A stretch of 64,000 nucleotides of DNA. It comes from Marsupella aquatica (taxonomy: Eukaryota > Marchantiophyta). The notes beneath the pieces were generated by a model that saw only the letters and a program-made list of their open reading frames with translations, ran no database searches and was not told the DNA's origin. Position numbers and translations under genes: made by a program. The stretch is from positions 19,778,001-19,842,000 of the forward strand of contig OZ316891.1 of NCBI GenBank assembly GCA_973895155.1, read 5' to 3'. Positions 45,863 through 60,049 of this stretch are shown here, piece by piece (position 1 is the first letter of the stretch; every line of letters starts with the position of its first letter).

Positions 45863-47632
45863 GAGAAAGCTGGACCTTTCCAATCGGGAAGCCATACCCA
45901 CCGACCAAACGACACACGTTCCTCAGGTAGTGCTCATGTTCCCGAATCTCACTTGCATTGTGCATTTGTTCATTCATATCAGAGTGTGATTGTTTTGAGC
46001 TCTTGGTTGAGTGGCGTTTTTGTGGTGCTCATGGAATTGGCGACTGTATGTCCTTTGTTGCTTGCCAACATCAATCGCTCTGCTACTGTTGATGCTGATG
46101 CCAACATCAGCCAAAGAAAGTGTGAGGTAACCTATGGTTTCGATGACGGCACCAGTCAGCTTGCTGCAATAGCCCTCGAGCTAGTCTTGAGCGTACCCAT
46201 GTTCTCCGATTCTCGTGATAATACTCTATAACTGCACTCGACTGCAGCTAAAATGTCTCATGAAATCAGCTACGATAGTCAATGCCCCAATACACATCCA
46301 CCATTGCAGCCCACTATTGGAATGTATAGTATTAGCTCCCTCTGCTAGTTTGATTCACAATGACTTGGCATCACCATTTGTTTTTCCTTCAGCTGCTTTG
46401 TGACATCCTTAGCTGAAGACCCAAACACTTCAATCCACATCTTTGAGAAAAGGGCACATGCTGTCAACATAAAAGTGAAGTAGAACAATGCATGCAAAGG
46501 ATTGGCTTCAATGTCTTCCAAACTGGTATTAGGAGGAGTGATTATCAACACACATTGATTCAGCGACAGAAGACCGAGACAAGTTCTTCCTTTGCGACAT
46601 CCTTAGCTGAATACCCAGACAATTTTCAATGTATGCCTATGTTTTCTGAATCCTCATCCTCGCGTCACCTATCTAGGGAAAAAACTTGCTGAAATCGTCA
46701 TGAATACACCTATATAGGGAAAAAACTTGCTGAAATCGTCTTGAATACTACGACTATGGAAAGGATTTGACAAGATGCCCCAGAGATGCTAGCACTAAGT
46801 AACTGATTTCAATCATTCCAGACAAATGTCTGAACTCCGGTTAAAGAAAAAGAAGAATTTAACTTGAATTTGTTTTGGTTGCAGAACCACACTACCGAGC
46901 CTGGATACTCCTTGATTCATTGAACGGGCTTGGAGCACCTCACTGTCAGATTGTTCCGCATTGACTAGAAACTATGCAAAGAAACAAGGGGTGGTTAGAA
47001 ATATCGTTATTAGAAATGGAAAGGATGAGATTTGGTTCCAACACAACACTTAGTGTGTTTCATAATAACCATGGTCCATCTCTGGTCAAAAAATGTGCTG
47101 AAGTGATAAGATAGTTCATTGCCCTTGTACATCAAAATTGATCCTTGATACCCCACTAAAATCTCGTAAATAATGTAAAAAGATCGTACAAGGTCACACA
47201 ATTGATCAGAAAGAAAAAAAGTGTCTAAAGAAGAGTTTTTAAATGCCATCTTGACGTGTAGAAGTAATATATATGGAATCCCCGTCCTATAAGTGAACCG
47301 TGACAAATTGAGCTGAGTATGGTCGGGAAGTCAATTCACATTTCATTTCAAAATCACTTTCAAAATCACAATTTTCTCCAACAAGTATGGAGAAAAATAG
47401 CCGCGGTTGCACTCCATCCTACTGGATTTTGCACCTATCGATAAGTCATGATAAAGTAGCATTCTAGAACTCAACATTGGTAGGGCCTAAAGTACTTTGG
47501 GTCAAAATTTCGTAGCTCCTGAACTCACACACCTGCCCATTTGTCCCTAGACCAGCAGCGTCCAAATACAGTACGCTTAATTAAAGTCACAGCACAGGCG
47601 AGCAATCCAGTCAGGCCTGACATCACACAAAA
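45863..47632. other. Intergenic with small duplications
   Basis: A 41-bp duplication (TAGGGAAAAAACTTGCTGAA at 46674 and 46715) and a diverged pair (GACATCCTTAGCTGAA at 46404 and 46588) are visible. No protein family is recognised; the longest frame is the plus-strand one at 45608-46231 (207 codons), which is discussed under rejected calls. Confidence 0.45.
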
Positions 47633-47653
47633 CCCTAAACCCTAAACCCTAAA
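47633..47653. repeat. Interstitial telomere-type repeat (CCCTAAA)3
   Basis: Three perfect CCCTAAA units with partial units on both sides. This is the plant telomere motif; here it lies 0.4 kb beyond the 3' end of the MTR4 coding region. Confidence 0.9.
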
Positions 47654-48060
47654 CAATCCTGGCAAAGAACCGCTATTCTCTGCTTGTGCCACAAGACTCT
47701 AATCCTTAAAGCCATGGAAAGTCAACTCTGACGGTCCTATACATTAAGGTCAGGAAACATCTTTCATTCCCTTCTTTGCAGCTTATTATCTCCCGGACTG
47801 CCAGATAAGGGACAACCTTGAAAGGTCTTCCTCCTGTTGAAAGGTGGGCGAGCAGCATGCACGGGAACCATCAATTACCTACCTATAGTACAGCCGTGCT
47901 TTAAGCTACACCTAACCATAGGATTACAGAACACCTTAGCCTCATAGTTGTACATACTGGCGAATTGATGCACTTGATTTAGCAACAAAAGTACCTGGCA
48001 GAGAAGGGCATCTGAAAAATCTGACAACGCCATGGCAAATGTTCACCTGGAATTCTAGGA

Positions 48061-51000
48061 TCATAAATAAAGGGATGCTGCAAAGACAATGTCCCTTTTG
48101 ATCTTTACAATGGCCTCTTCAAACTTGATTTCTAGCTCTTGCGCACCAATAGCCTTGGATGCCACAAGAAGTTGCTGTAAAACTTCTTCCAGTCTCCTGA
48201 AGGCACGAACCAGACTTCCCTCAAAGACATTCGTCAATTTCAGAATCTCTGAGAACTTGGCCCCCTTAGCCCATGCATAGGCAACTTCCATGACTTCTGG
48301 GCGGAACGAAGTGACATACTGTTCAACGTCAATTTGCATCTACAAAGCAAGCACACTTGCGATTAGTATGGGCTTGCCATGAGATATGACAAATCGAGAA
48401 TATAATCAAATTTGAAGCAACACAAGGACTTTGAGAGTCGCCATTATGGAATCTAGCAGCAAGCCTGAGCTTCTAAAGCCCATCAAGTAAAAGCGATGGT
48501 TGTCCTCATGCAGACTTATAACAGCCGATTTATAATTGCCCGAACTAAAAAATTCACGTTTGGGACGAACAAATTGCAGGGGAATACCTTGCTGTCAAGT
48601 TGTACTTTCCCAACCCTCCTTGCAACATCCTGCAGTTGTGAAAATGGACCTGCCAAATCTTCCTGTAATTTCAGCTTATCCTTCCCCTTTTCTTGCCATA
48701 CAAAACATGACACTAGGGCCACAATTTGCTCCACCGACAGTTCCTTGAATGTCCCAGCAAAGATAAGCTCTGTGAGGATAAGCTCATCGGCACTACTGAT
48801 TTCACAAGCAACCCTGCCCTTCATCTCAACGACTCCATCCACTGATGCGTATCTGCACAGACATACCAGGAAAATCACCCAACTAGTCGCGGAATCATCC
48901 TGATATCTGCAGCTCCTTGAGCTCCGTATTTCTCATGCTTAAGGTTTTGTTTTACTTGGACAATGTTTATCGGTTGATGGGAGTATATGCTAATCGAAAA
49001 GGAAAAGCCAGCAAAGATGTAACAATTCCTGACAGAAAAACTGTTTTATTGAGGGAAAGCACAACAAGATTCAAAAGTATCACTGTTCTACAGTGCACGT
49101 ACCCTAAGCGACGAAGAACACGTTTTCGGGACTTCAATTCATCTTTGAATACAAGCGTTGACGCTGTTCGGACCTCTCCACGGGCAGCACGAATGGCTGC
49201 ATTCAATTTGACCTTCCTGTAAAATGTTTTGAGTTGCTGTCTAAGGGTTGGCGATTTTGCTATCACATGATCGGCAATCATGCTTTCGATAGCTTCGATC
49301 CGCCGAACAGCTTTCCTGTATGTTTTGCTTTCCACCTGTGCCACATGACCAAGGTTTGATTTGCATGGATAAGTGTTAACAGGCGTAAGAATTACATGAA
49401 AATACACATTCCAAACCAAAAGGGAATTCTAAGTGCTCTCTGAACATTCTACACAAAGATATACAACACTATGCATCAGGTTCAGAAACTCGATAAAGTT
49501 CGTGGAAGGACTATACAGCAGCAAGGTGGAACACGACACGATAGAGCCCTCTGGAGGAATTGCAATAACCTGACAAACTAACACGTGGGGTTTTAGCAAG
49601 GTTATCTATCAACAAGTTTGTCCTACACGATTGCACTATCCAACATAGTATTCACAATTGATTATGCACGAAACATGTTTTCCCAGCACCTGCATGTCAT
49701 CTTCTGGATCCAACAGCTGAATCCCATCGGGGAAGCGACGTAAGACCTCCGAAACTGTTTTTCTGCAATGTTCTCGTGGTTCGATGGCGCGGAGGTCCTT
49801 CGGAATGTATGTACGGACAGCACTTAAACTATCCAGCTGTATTGACAAAACGTATCAATTTTAGGTGTCGAACACAAAATAGCACAATCTCGAGACATTG
49901 TTGAGGCCGCTGAAAACAAATAGGATAAGGATGACAAGAGAAGGATGACAAGAGAAAGGTGACAAGAGAGATATACTGCACCTGAGACAGTGGTACCCCA
50001 GCCACAACTGGCTCCCCAGGCTCATCAATGGAGATGGGAACCACAGCCTTCAGTCGACTTTCCCCATCCTTCTTGGGTAGACTATTTACAAGTACATCCA
50101 CAAGAACCTTTGGCTCCAATCTGGGACCCTCCGCTGCATTGAAACCCCGATTTAAACTTTTCAGTACTCATATCTCTTAGATTGTCCATTCAACACTTTT
50201 CAGTTCCTAATCTGGCAGAGTTCAAACTGCACAAATGTACTAAAACCACCCTCCATGAGGATACTACTCACCTTCTTCAACATCCTTCCCAGCAGTCTGA
50301 ATCTTTTCAAAGTTCACAACAACGCCCCAAAAACCCTTTTCCTCCTTTGTTAGCAAAGCTTCTTCATCAATGCCATCAGATGGTGCGGCAAGGATCCGAA
50401 CAATTCTGCCAGGTTGAAGGAACGACATGCAATGCTTTGGTGCAAATACAATCTCACGTATGGTGCTCCTGAAGTCTCTCCACTGTTCTAGCAAGGAATA
50501 ATACTCTTTTAGCTTTTCCTCGTCTTCAATGTATATAGAGTCTCTCTCGTCTTCCAGCTCTTTCAATTGTTTCTGATGCAACCCAAACCAAAAAACGATG
50601 TCATGACATAGTTCAATCAGCATCTCACCAATCCTGACGCTCAACACAAAAGGAAAATATTACTTCGACTTAGATGCAGCCATTAAGACTCGGCTTGAAA
50701 TCTCCTCACCTTTAGTTTTGGAAGAGAACGGTCGGACTGAAATTGATAAAATGACTGTCTTAGTAACACTTCAGGATAACTCTCTTCCGAGCGCATTTGA
50801 TAGAGGAGCATATTATAGCTCAAGTGAAACGCACTGGTCCACACAACCATATTAACAATATCTCGGTTAGATCCAACAAAATAAATCTGTCAAAAACATC
50901 TCGGCAGGAACTGCAAGCTGATTTGTAAAGCACCACCAATCATCAGGAAATCTTAAGCTGGGTATTGAGATATTTAAGTCGACCGGGTCTGCTGTAGCTG

Positions 51001-54000
51001 GAATGTATGTCTGGAAGTACTCATGAAAACGTGGACAAGACTGAGGACTTCAAGCCTGCTCGATCACAACACTTTCCTTGACTTCTGTTTCTAACACACA
51101 CAACGCGCGAGAAGCGAGAAGACGTGATGCTACATAAAAGAGATTCGAAATTTTTCGCACTTCACCTGTTCAATGGATCCGCCGCACCCTTCAACATTGA
51201 CTTTGCAACCGGTGGCTCCAGCTTTTCATCTAGCATGAGGATACAAATACCTCGATCATCTAGACCACGACGCCCTGCACGACCACTCATCTGAATATAC
51301 TCTCCACTTGAAAGCCATCGAAATTTATCCCCATCAAACTTGCGTACACTAGTGAAGATCACAGTTTTTGCTGGCATATTCAACCCAATGCTAAACGTCT
51401 CTGTTGCAAATAAACACTGGCCAGTACAATCCTATTGTTAGCCACAATTTAGTTCTAAAGTTAAGTACAAAATTTGTAATCATTTAAATGATGCAATGAG
51501 ACGCAGTCTTCCACGGCTGGCAATAGTTCTAGATACATATATTGCCCGTACTAGCTGGGCAATCTAGATAAGGTCACTCCTTGCTATTATTTACACAGGC
51601 TTGATCTCAGACCAGGAAAATCTGCCACCCAAATTGTCCAATGCAATCAATCGAATTCCTTATCTCGTTGACGTCATGTCAACCTAGTAGATTCAACGGA
51701 AAGCCGACTCCCCAAGAAAGCTCAGAAATAGTCAAAGTAGAGAAGAGCCAGAAACAGTAAAGATACCTTGATAAGACCTTCTTGAAATAGGATCTCTATA
51801 ACTTCCTTAAGAATTGGAAGTAACCCAGAGTGATGAACACCGATGCCTTGCTTTACCCAAGGTAAAAGCTTGGAAACCTTGAAGGAACAGCAAACAATAA
51901 TCAACTCTCTGGTAACTACTAAGCCTGATCGGACTCCAATGAACCCCACCAATCACAACATGTACGTTGGCATGGTGGAAATTCAGCTAACAAAATGACC
52001 TTTGTTTTAAACCCGCTTATGTATAGCTCATGAAAAAATTGATGCAAAGGCAGTGGCGTCTGACGTATAGACCTGGGGAAGCTTCAAGTCATCATCTGAG
52101 AGAGTGTCCACAGCACTCCGGAAGATCTGCTCCACTAATTTCTTCTCGTCATCATTGGTTAAATCCAGCCTCTCCATCTGGAACAACTACGGATTTAGAA
52201 GTTTCACAACTCGAACCATTGTGGTCTAGGCTATTTAACACTACCAGTATTACCAGTTGTTCAAGATTTGTATGTCAAGTACGCTGAAGAATTATGCGAA
52301 AAGGTTAGCAGATCTTGAAAGCAACAAATTTCGAAGCCGCTGCTGCCACCGTCCAGAATATTCACAATATATTACCTGTACGGCTTGAGCTTCACAGTCC
52401 CTCTTGCTGAAACAAAATACAATAACTGGGTCATATTGCCGAAGCATTATCATCTTCACTAATTTGAAGATGTCACTTGGCCCAACTTCTTCTTTCCTTT
52501 TCCCTGTAACCTTTTGTAACTTCCCATTTTCCTTCTTGGCAGTCCCAGAAGATGACACAGCATTCACAGCCTTCTGAAAGTTGTCCTCTCTGAAGGTAGT
52601 CTTCTCATCCACAACTAAATAAAGACCATCACCCCCCATGGGAAAAATATAATGCTGTAAAGGGGTGGGTCGAAAGTCAGTGTACACAATGTGGCACGGC
52701 TGATTGTGAACCTGCATCGCAACGAAGTAAGGATTTCAGACTATTACACTGACAGCCGGCTCTGATTCGTTCACGAATTACAAGATACAATAGCAAACTC
52801 TCAAAGACAATCCTTCCAGTTGAGTAGTCACACCCTGAACTTCCTACACAAATGGGAAGGCTGACAAGTCACCTTAGCAATCCAGTCAGAGAACTCCTTG
52901 GCGTTGGGAACAGTTGCTGATAAGAACACGAAACGGGAATTTTTGGGCGCCATAGTTATACTCTCCTCCCATACCACCCCACGTTCCCGATCCCGCATAT
53001 AGTGGACTTCGTCGAAAATGATCCACGCCACCTCCCTCATCACCTCTGACCCTCGATATTGCATGCTCCGTAAGATCTCCGTTGTCATAACCTGCACATA
53101 AACGTTCCAAAATTTCCCAACGTATGATATCAAAATGAGACTACAAGTCTGCAACTTCGTTTATTTTCCTCTTACTTTGGCGAAGAACGTTGCCAGCAAA
53201 CCAATCCCTAAAGCATGCTCGCAAAGTTGGTCCCATACTGTAATTGCAAGTCTCCTGAAATGCAAGAAAATCTCACCAAGCATGAAGCATTTGGGGATAT
53301 AGTGACATCTCCAGTCATCAATCCCACATCATGAAATTCTTCGGTCAATTCACGAAACTTTTGATTGCTCAGGGCTTTAATCGGTGAAGTGTAAACAACT
53401 CGCTGCTTATCTCGAATCGCCATTGCTATTGCATACTCTGCAACCACTGTTTTCCCGGCAGATGTATGAGCAGACACCTGCCGAAGAGGAATTCCAAAAC
53501 AAAAACCGCCACCACTTCAGAAGATACGTGAAGAAGAAACTTCATTTTTGGAAACATCGTATCATTTATAAGTTCAAAATCTGCGGTTACTGCACGAGTC
53601 GAACTGTTGGCTAACCTTAAACCCTAAACCTGGCAACTGAAGCTATAGATGCAGAAGACCCTGACAATAAATCTACGAAATCTGTACGCTGGGGGCGTAT
53701 GATTTCGAGCTGACCAAACTCAAGTCAGACATCCATTGCGATGTTTGGAAGTTCATAATCTTCGTTACTCGCCTAACCCTAATTTTGCAAACTGACTTAC
53801 AGATGCCGAGGAACACCATAAAAGTAATTTGAAGGCAAACAGGCTAGGGGTACACCCACACGTACAATGTTTCATTGTAATGCTCGCGAACAAGAGCATT
53901 CAAGACTATACACACGAAATCTTACCAGCACACTCTCACCGTCCTCCAGGCATTGAATCGCTTCCCGTTGAAATGGATCCAGTGTAAAAGGATACTCCCT

Positions 54001-54294
54001 GGCAGGCTTCTTCGGCAGAAGGGGCTCACTGCTCTTCTTCTTTGGCGCTTGATACCCCTCTGGAAATGAGACATCGTGCAGACAGGAAATCGGCAGGTCT
54101 ACATCGTCGCTAATTGCCATCGACAGTTCCGCTGGGGTCGAGAGTTTGGTCACAGCGTCTGATTCTTCTTCCGCTCCAACCCCATTGACGCCAACAGATG
54201 GCGCCGTACTTGCATTCCCACGACTGTGTTTGTGCGGTGAGCTTGGGGAAATTGCTTCCAGCACCCCGTTCGCTTTTCTCTTCCCTTTCTCCAT
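48061..54294 (-). CDS. MTR4: MTR4-type DExH-box RNA helicase (exosome cofactor)
   Basis: The gene encodes the nuclear Ski2-like helicase that unwinds RNA for the exosome in rRNA processing and RNA surveillance. Fourteen exons on the minus strand join in frame to 1030 aa: 54294-53926, 53477-53277, 53091-52873, 52711-52376, 52177-52073, 51877-51767, 51416-51166, 50833-50710, 50572-50272, 50133-49982, 49836-49690, 49335-49103, 48852-48588, 48339-48061. All introns are GT-AG. Motif I is SAHTSAGKT (125-133), the DEVH box is 217-220, SATVPN lies near 245-252 and [10 protein letters not shown] at 489-498; the arch/KOW region falls at about 573-850 and the DSHCT tail ends [14 protein letters not shown]. 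Plant MTR4 is about 990 aa; the extra length is mainly an N-terminal low-complexity extension. [15 protein letters not shown]-like sequence and the [18 protein letters not shown] stretch fit MTR4 better than its paralogue HEN2. No broken exon was found. Confidence 0.96.
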
Positions 54295-55250
54295 CCTTAC
54301 TGTTTGTTTCTTCCTCCTCCTCCCATCTAAAACCTCACTTCCAATCGATCTTTCGTTCAGTTAAGTCTTAGTTTCGTGTTGGAACAAATGAATAGCAGAA
54401 CTGCGCGGAAAGAGCAATATCAATCACTGTAAACGGACTAGCTGCCCACCTGGCGTCCTGGCCCCACCTTCATTCATTGGGGCGATGGGCTAATGATTAG
54501 GTTTGCCTCCTCATTTATTGGGGCCTTGGTTTCCAATGATTACCTTTAAACCACAATTCAATACCCGGAGTACTCACTCAAGAAACTCCACATTCAGGGG
54601 TGCGGACGAGCGACCATCGGTAGCCCTTTGATTGACCTTCACCATAATCTGATCCACCTTTGAAACTCAATGATCTACAACTGATTTTGAAGATCTCGCT
54701 CAGATGTATGTCCCAGACAAATCTGTAGTAGAAAATGATGCAAAATGAAAAAGAAAATACTAAAAAAAATAAGGGCTTTTGATTGGTTAGGCAAGTAAAT
54801 TTGAAATTCAAAAAAATTGGCAAACCGGGCAGGGGACGCCTGGCCTGATAAAGTGTTGGGTGCCAAGGAGAAGGCAAGGTGCAGGCAGTGGTTAGAGGAG
54901 GGGAAGTGTCAGGAGAATAGAGAATGGATCACGGCTCCATTAGTTCATATAGAGTTGAATGATCTCTTATTTCGAAGAAAATCAGGTCCCACTTGAGCGG
55001 TGGGAGGACCTTCGAGCTTTGCTTGGACCAGATACCACGCATTCTATTGTGGTCACTTGGTTACTAGATCACTCGCGACCTGGGGTTGAGGAATTCCTTG
55101 CATGGCGGATAGCGAAGGCCACTTAATTGATGTAGGATGGTGCACCTCCAGTCGCACCGGAGCACGACAATAGCCAGCTGTCACGCCCATCACGAGAGTA
55201 CAATTGTCTCTTTTATGGGTCTCATTCATATATGTGTCCATGTGTTATTA
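54295..55250. other. MTR4 5' flank
   Basis: The 5' leader and promoter of the helicase gene must lie here. Two imperfect copies of a segment of about 33 bp (CATTCATTGGGGC...TAATGATTA at 54472 and CATTTATTGGGGC...CAATGATTA at 54512) carry ATTGG (inverted CCAAT) motifs about 130-250 bp upstream of the ATG. No clear TATA box and no other gene is seen. Confidence 0.45.
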
Positions 55251-58200
55251 TTTTTTAGGGTTTAGCCAGCAGGTCTCTATCTTCAATTTCACCATAGTCA
55301 CATATATGAAAACATGTCATTACTAATGAACACCTATAGTTTAGTAGCCAAACAAGCACATTAGATACACACTTTCATTGGAAACCACATGTGAAGTAAA
55401 ATACTCCTCCAAAAAATAGAAAAATTATATACCATAAAATTAGGGCACACTTTATAAACCTACAATTAGGGCACACATAACATACCTAATATAATACCAA
55501 ACCATAATATTAGGGTCACAAAAATTAGAGAAATCATTATTAACACAATGTCAATTAGGTTACATAATAATCTTTATCTAGAAGATTATAATTCACTTTT
55601 CTAGCACACTACCAAAGTAGTAAATTAACGTGCACATTTCTATTCTAAACTATATTTCTTACATACATATCCCAAATATTATTCTAAACTAAAATTTTAT
55701 ATTGGATCATGTTTAGAGTTTGAATTACCATAGAACAGTGTCATTATACTTCTCAAAATAAAATTTATTATTTTCAATGCTTCTTGTATCATGTATGATT
55801 CCAATAATATTATCCAAGACGGTATGAAATTACATGTCTTGGAGGATATTCTCTTAGAGGAAGACATTGTTGAGCAATATGTTTCAAATGCAAAAGATGA
55901 AGAATTTTATAGCGATGATGATCCAAATACTCTTGCGACTTTAGGAGCAAATATCACTGTGGATGAGGGTATAAAGAGATATATCCACCAAATATGAGTC
56001 CTCCTATTCCACCACTTTAGTATTCAAGTTATTTTTTTATAATTATAAATAAAAAGGAAAATATTTTATCACCAAGTTTGTGGGTTTCTTATACCAAGAT
56101 CCGTCTCATTATCCTTGACTCTCAACCTACAGGATCGACTCCAATCGATGACCCTTTGCCTTCTCTAATTCTTAACTCTCAGCCTACAAGACCTCCGAAA
56201 ATCCAACCAACCTCGTAGATCAACACCTCATCTTCCAACTACAATTGCATTTTTATTGCAACATGATGACCCTTGAATACTATCTCGATATCATATACAT
56301 GAATGTTTGAAGACTCCGAGAGTTGGGAGAGTGATTAAGTTACATCAAGTTTGATCAATTCACATTGGTTATGGGGAGGTTGGTCACAATTAAACTTTTA
56401 TTATAGGCGAGAATGAGTTTGGGAGGTCTTTTCCTATGATTATCCCCAGTTGTATCATTCCACCCTTTGTGCAGGCCTCACCTATACCTCCTTGGTTGCT
56501 ATTGTAGCACATATTGGTTTACGTTTTCCTACTGTAGCCCATTGGCAAAACTTTTTAAAGTGGTCGTGACCTACTTTGGGGTGTATGGATAGCAGCTGTG
56601 AGACAACAATGGAATGAAAATAAAATTCATATATGACAGTAGCCGAATGATGACATTGAGTAGAGTCGAGCGACTGACATTGGTAAGTAATTGACCATTA
56701 TAGATCCTACTTCATTTTTTGGATACTCAAGGATCATGCTCTTCTTACCAATTTTTTATATGATCTGCTTCTTATAGTTTGTATATGTTTTGTAATGACA
56801 GATCATCGATTAGTAGTATACTTAGATACTCGATGAAATTTTTCTCGGATCAGTTATCATGGTATCACATGTATCCTCAATGTTGAGGATAATAGGATAA
56901 TTGAAATGGTTACAATTATCATAAGAGAAGAAAGACATGTTTGACACATGAATGACAAGGATACTCAAAGGACATTGGATAATTTGAGAGAAATAGAGAT
57001 CTTTATTACTAAGGTTATCCATGACGACAAGACCACTATTGATAACACTGTGAAGAACATGAGGATTAGAAACCAAAAAGATTTGTGACATAAGGCCAAA
57101 AACCTGATCAAAAAGTTTGTGGAGAAGATGATGAGCATCACTTACATTGTGACCATTGACATTGATACAACCGCATTCTATTTTGAATTGGAAGTAATTA
57201 TTACTAAAAAGTTGTAAGATTGGTTGAAGCTAAGGGTGTGAGAAGCTACTCTCCCCTTAGGAAAGGAATACTAGTCCATAAAATTGGTGATATGCATTGG
57301 CTATACCTGGAGAACTTATACATATTTTGACACATGACCTCAAGTACCAAAAGTTGTCTCAACATAACATTGTCACAAAGCTGAAGACATGATTTCGCGT
57401 ATGTTGTCGTTAATGTAAAAAAAAGTATGTAACATGTTGGATAATGTATAAATTTTGGGCTTTTAAATTTGTAGGCGTAATAATTGTGGGATAAGTTTAG
57501 ATGTTATTTTACAAAACTAAGTAATTAGAATGTCCATTATATAATAAGAGAGATGATGCATTTTTGGCCTTTAAATTCGATAATTATGATGATTATTGGA
57601 CTGACGATCACAAATTATATGAAAGACTATCTGATCGACCATGTCAACATCTTGAGAAATCTAGAGAAATCTAGACCTTTACTATGATAATGAAAAATTT
57701 GTTTTGATTTATATAATTTTGCTGTGAATTATGATTTACCTAGATAAACATGGTTGAATGTTATGCATGATTTAGTATTATTTTTTTGGTACATGTAGGT
57801 GACGAGACTCATAAAGTCATGCAAAAGTTCATGAAAATATATATTATTTAAAAAGATGATATTTTATACCATGGCCCAGAAGAATTTTATGTTAAAGATT
57901 TATCATTTCATCATGGCAAGCATGTGACCAAACACGTTCATTTCTCAGTCAATCATGAAACCCGTTTATATTGTGTTGCTATGGATTGGAATGAGAATAT
58001 CAAAAAACATGTCTGGAAAGTATATGATCGAACACTTGTAAACAGTGCTATACTCATGGTCCTCCTCGACCATGAGTATTGATAGATCGGACAACTAGTT
58101 GAAATTACACAACAAGTGAACGCATTTATAGAGTTACATATATAATTTGACACTCAGATAACACATTGATTAGAAAATATATTTGTCAAGATAAATAATG

Positions 58201-59340
58201 ATAACATAATTATAGTGTATTCATGATAATTTTAAATAGACGTGATTTTATTGTAGAATAATTTAACGAAATCATTATCGACGTATTTTATCTATGTCAG
58301 CATAAATATGGAATGAGACCTGTTTATAAGACCTTAACTATCATATTTTATGTGAATAAAAATAATTAAGTTTAATTTTTATTGAAAATGTATATTTTGT
58401 AATGAGAAATAACATATTTATTTTATGTACCCCCAAGTTTATTTGTTTTTGTAACATTGTAGAGGTAACTATCCTAGAGGACGATCGAGACCTGACATCC
58501 ATATTATTTCAGTAATTTTTGTGAGTGTTAACTAGACCTGACCTCCATATTATTTTGGACTTTGTTTGTGAGGGTTAACATGTTCAGACTTGATCACTTA
58601 CATTGTATCATCTTGACTCTTGTGTCAAGTTTTCACAATTTTATAAGTAAAATAATTTTTCATGTCAAATTTTTGCTTAACTTGTTCTTAAAATTTTATT
58701 TGGTTTGAGATTTGCTTTGAACGTTCATGAATAATTTTTTTGATACCTCGGAAAATAGTTTATGAGTATTATGTTCTATTTCTATCTTTTTGTGATATTC
58801 GAATATTTAAGTTTGCCCATTTTTGTGAAGTTTGAGTGTTTAATTTTGCCTTGCACCTCTTATTTCTTATTGGGGTGTCATATTCTTCATTGTGAATATT
58901 TAGGAAATTTTATTGACGAAATATTTATTGAGTAACATAATAATACTTCCAAATAGAATGGTTGTAGAATGGCTCGATATAGATTTATGTAAGAAACTTC
59001 TTATTTTTTTGTTTTTTGAACAAAGAATAATAAGAAAGACATTTTAGTATTAGCAAAGTATTTAAGGTTTGCAACCCTAAGTAACTAGAAAAGGCTAGTA
59101 GAAAATAATGAAAGAAATAAGATATGATATTCCAAAAAGTGTCAAAGCATAAGTAAGGTCTTTATGATAGGGTATCAAATATTCCGTCCTTAGTTAAAAG
59201 AGGCGATTAAATTAGATCGGAAAATGACCTGACACTTAAAGTCTTAGTTTTGGTTAAAGATTTTTCTCATATGTGCTAGGAGGTTCTTAGAGCACTCATA
59301 TGAAGTATGATGTTAAGTGGGGTCTCAACCTAGGGTTTCC
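55251..59340. other. AT-rich gene-poor region
   Basis: Base composition changes to strongly AT-rich, and frames are short and stop-filled. The frame at 55791-55997 (68 codons, acidic, DEEFYSDDDPNTLATLGANI) is the only one that reads like protein; it matches no family I recognise and may be a transposon remnant. Confidence 0.5.
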
Positions 59341-59883
59341 TTATGTTTCGGTGAAATTCTCGTATTTCTTTCGTTTGAACCATCCTCCTCCTCCTTCTGA
59401 CTCAGCATTTTTGGCTTCGCAATCAGCTCTCATTCTAGCCAGTGTGATCTCTTCTCGAAGCATGTTTTGTGGAGTATGAGGGTCTTCTATTCTCTCTTTG
59501 TGTCTTCTCGACTGTCGCAAAGCATCGGATGTGCATGGAATAGACGGTCTGTGAAAAGTTAAATTAGTCAATTTTTTTTGTTTCTTCGATGCCCCTATTA
59601 CTATTTTGTTTGCTGCACTTGTGTTTGTAGACATTGTTTGATCCGTTGTCTTGATTCGTTCCCCAATTTTTGTTCTCTCTCTAGCTCTTACTCTTGAAGA
59701 GTGTCTTGCTCTTCTCCTTCCGATTCTTTGGCTCTCATCGTTAGTATCTCTTGTACTCTTTCTTTTTTTCATTCCTCGAAACTTGAGCAACTCAACTCCA
59801 TGATCTATTCTACATTCATGAAAATGGTCGAAAAAATGTTGGTTTTATTTAGATCTTAGTAAACCAGGACATAGTCCTATGTC
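59341..59883 (-). repeat. Duplicated unit of about 530 bp, first copy, with a 149-aa ORF
   Basis: This segment is repeated at 60050-60590 with an offset of about 700 bp and roughly 80% identity. A minus-strand frame (59790-59341) encodes a basic, arginine/lysine-rich protein starting MLKFRGMKKRKSTRD with TMSTNTSAANKIVIGASKKQ in the middle and an acidic-to-glycine tail. No domain is recognised. Shared coding sense between the copies suggests a former gene or transposon ORF. Confidence 0.7.
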
Positions 59884-60049
59884 AAAAAGCATCGGGCAGT
59901 TTAAACACATTGACTGGTCACAAAACGTCGGAGGTGCCTAAAACTAGACTTGTCTCTAAATCAAAAAATCTGGGGAATCCACGTTTCTTTAATGGACAGT
60001 GGTGGTCTAATCACAAAAGACCCTGTTAAAATAAGCACCCCTAAAATTA

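Noticed and set aside
45608-46231. 207-codon plus-strand ORF over the 125-bp duplication
   Set aside because: The duplication shifts phase between units, so the repeated DNA is read in different frames; not consistent with a conserved repeat protein.
48061-54294. HEN2 rather than MTR4
   Set aside because: The segments around [31 protein letters not shown] and [11 protein letters not shown] are of MTR4 type; HEN2 differs at these positions as I know the family. A phylogeny would settle it.
55791-55997. 68-codon acidic ORF
   Set aside because: Reads like a protein fragment but has no recognisable domain, partner exons or surrounding element, so no function is assigned.
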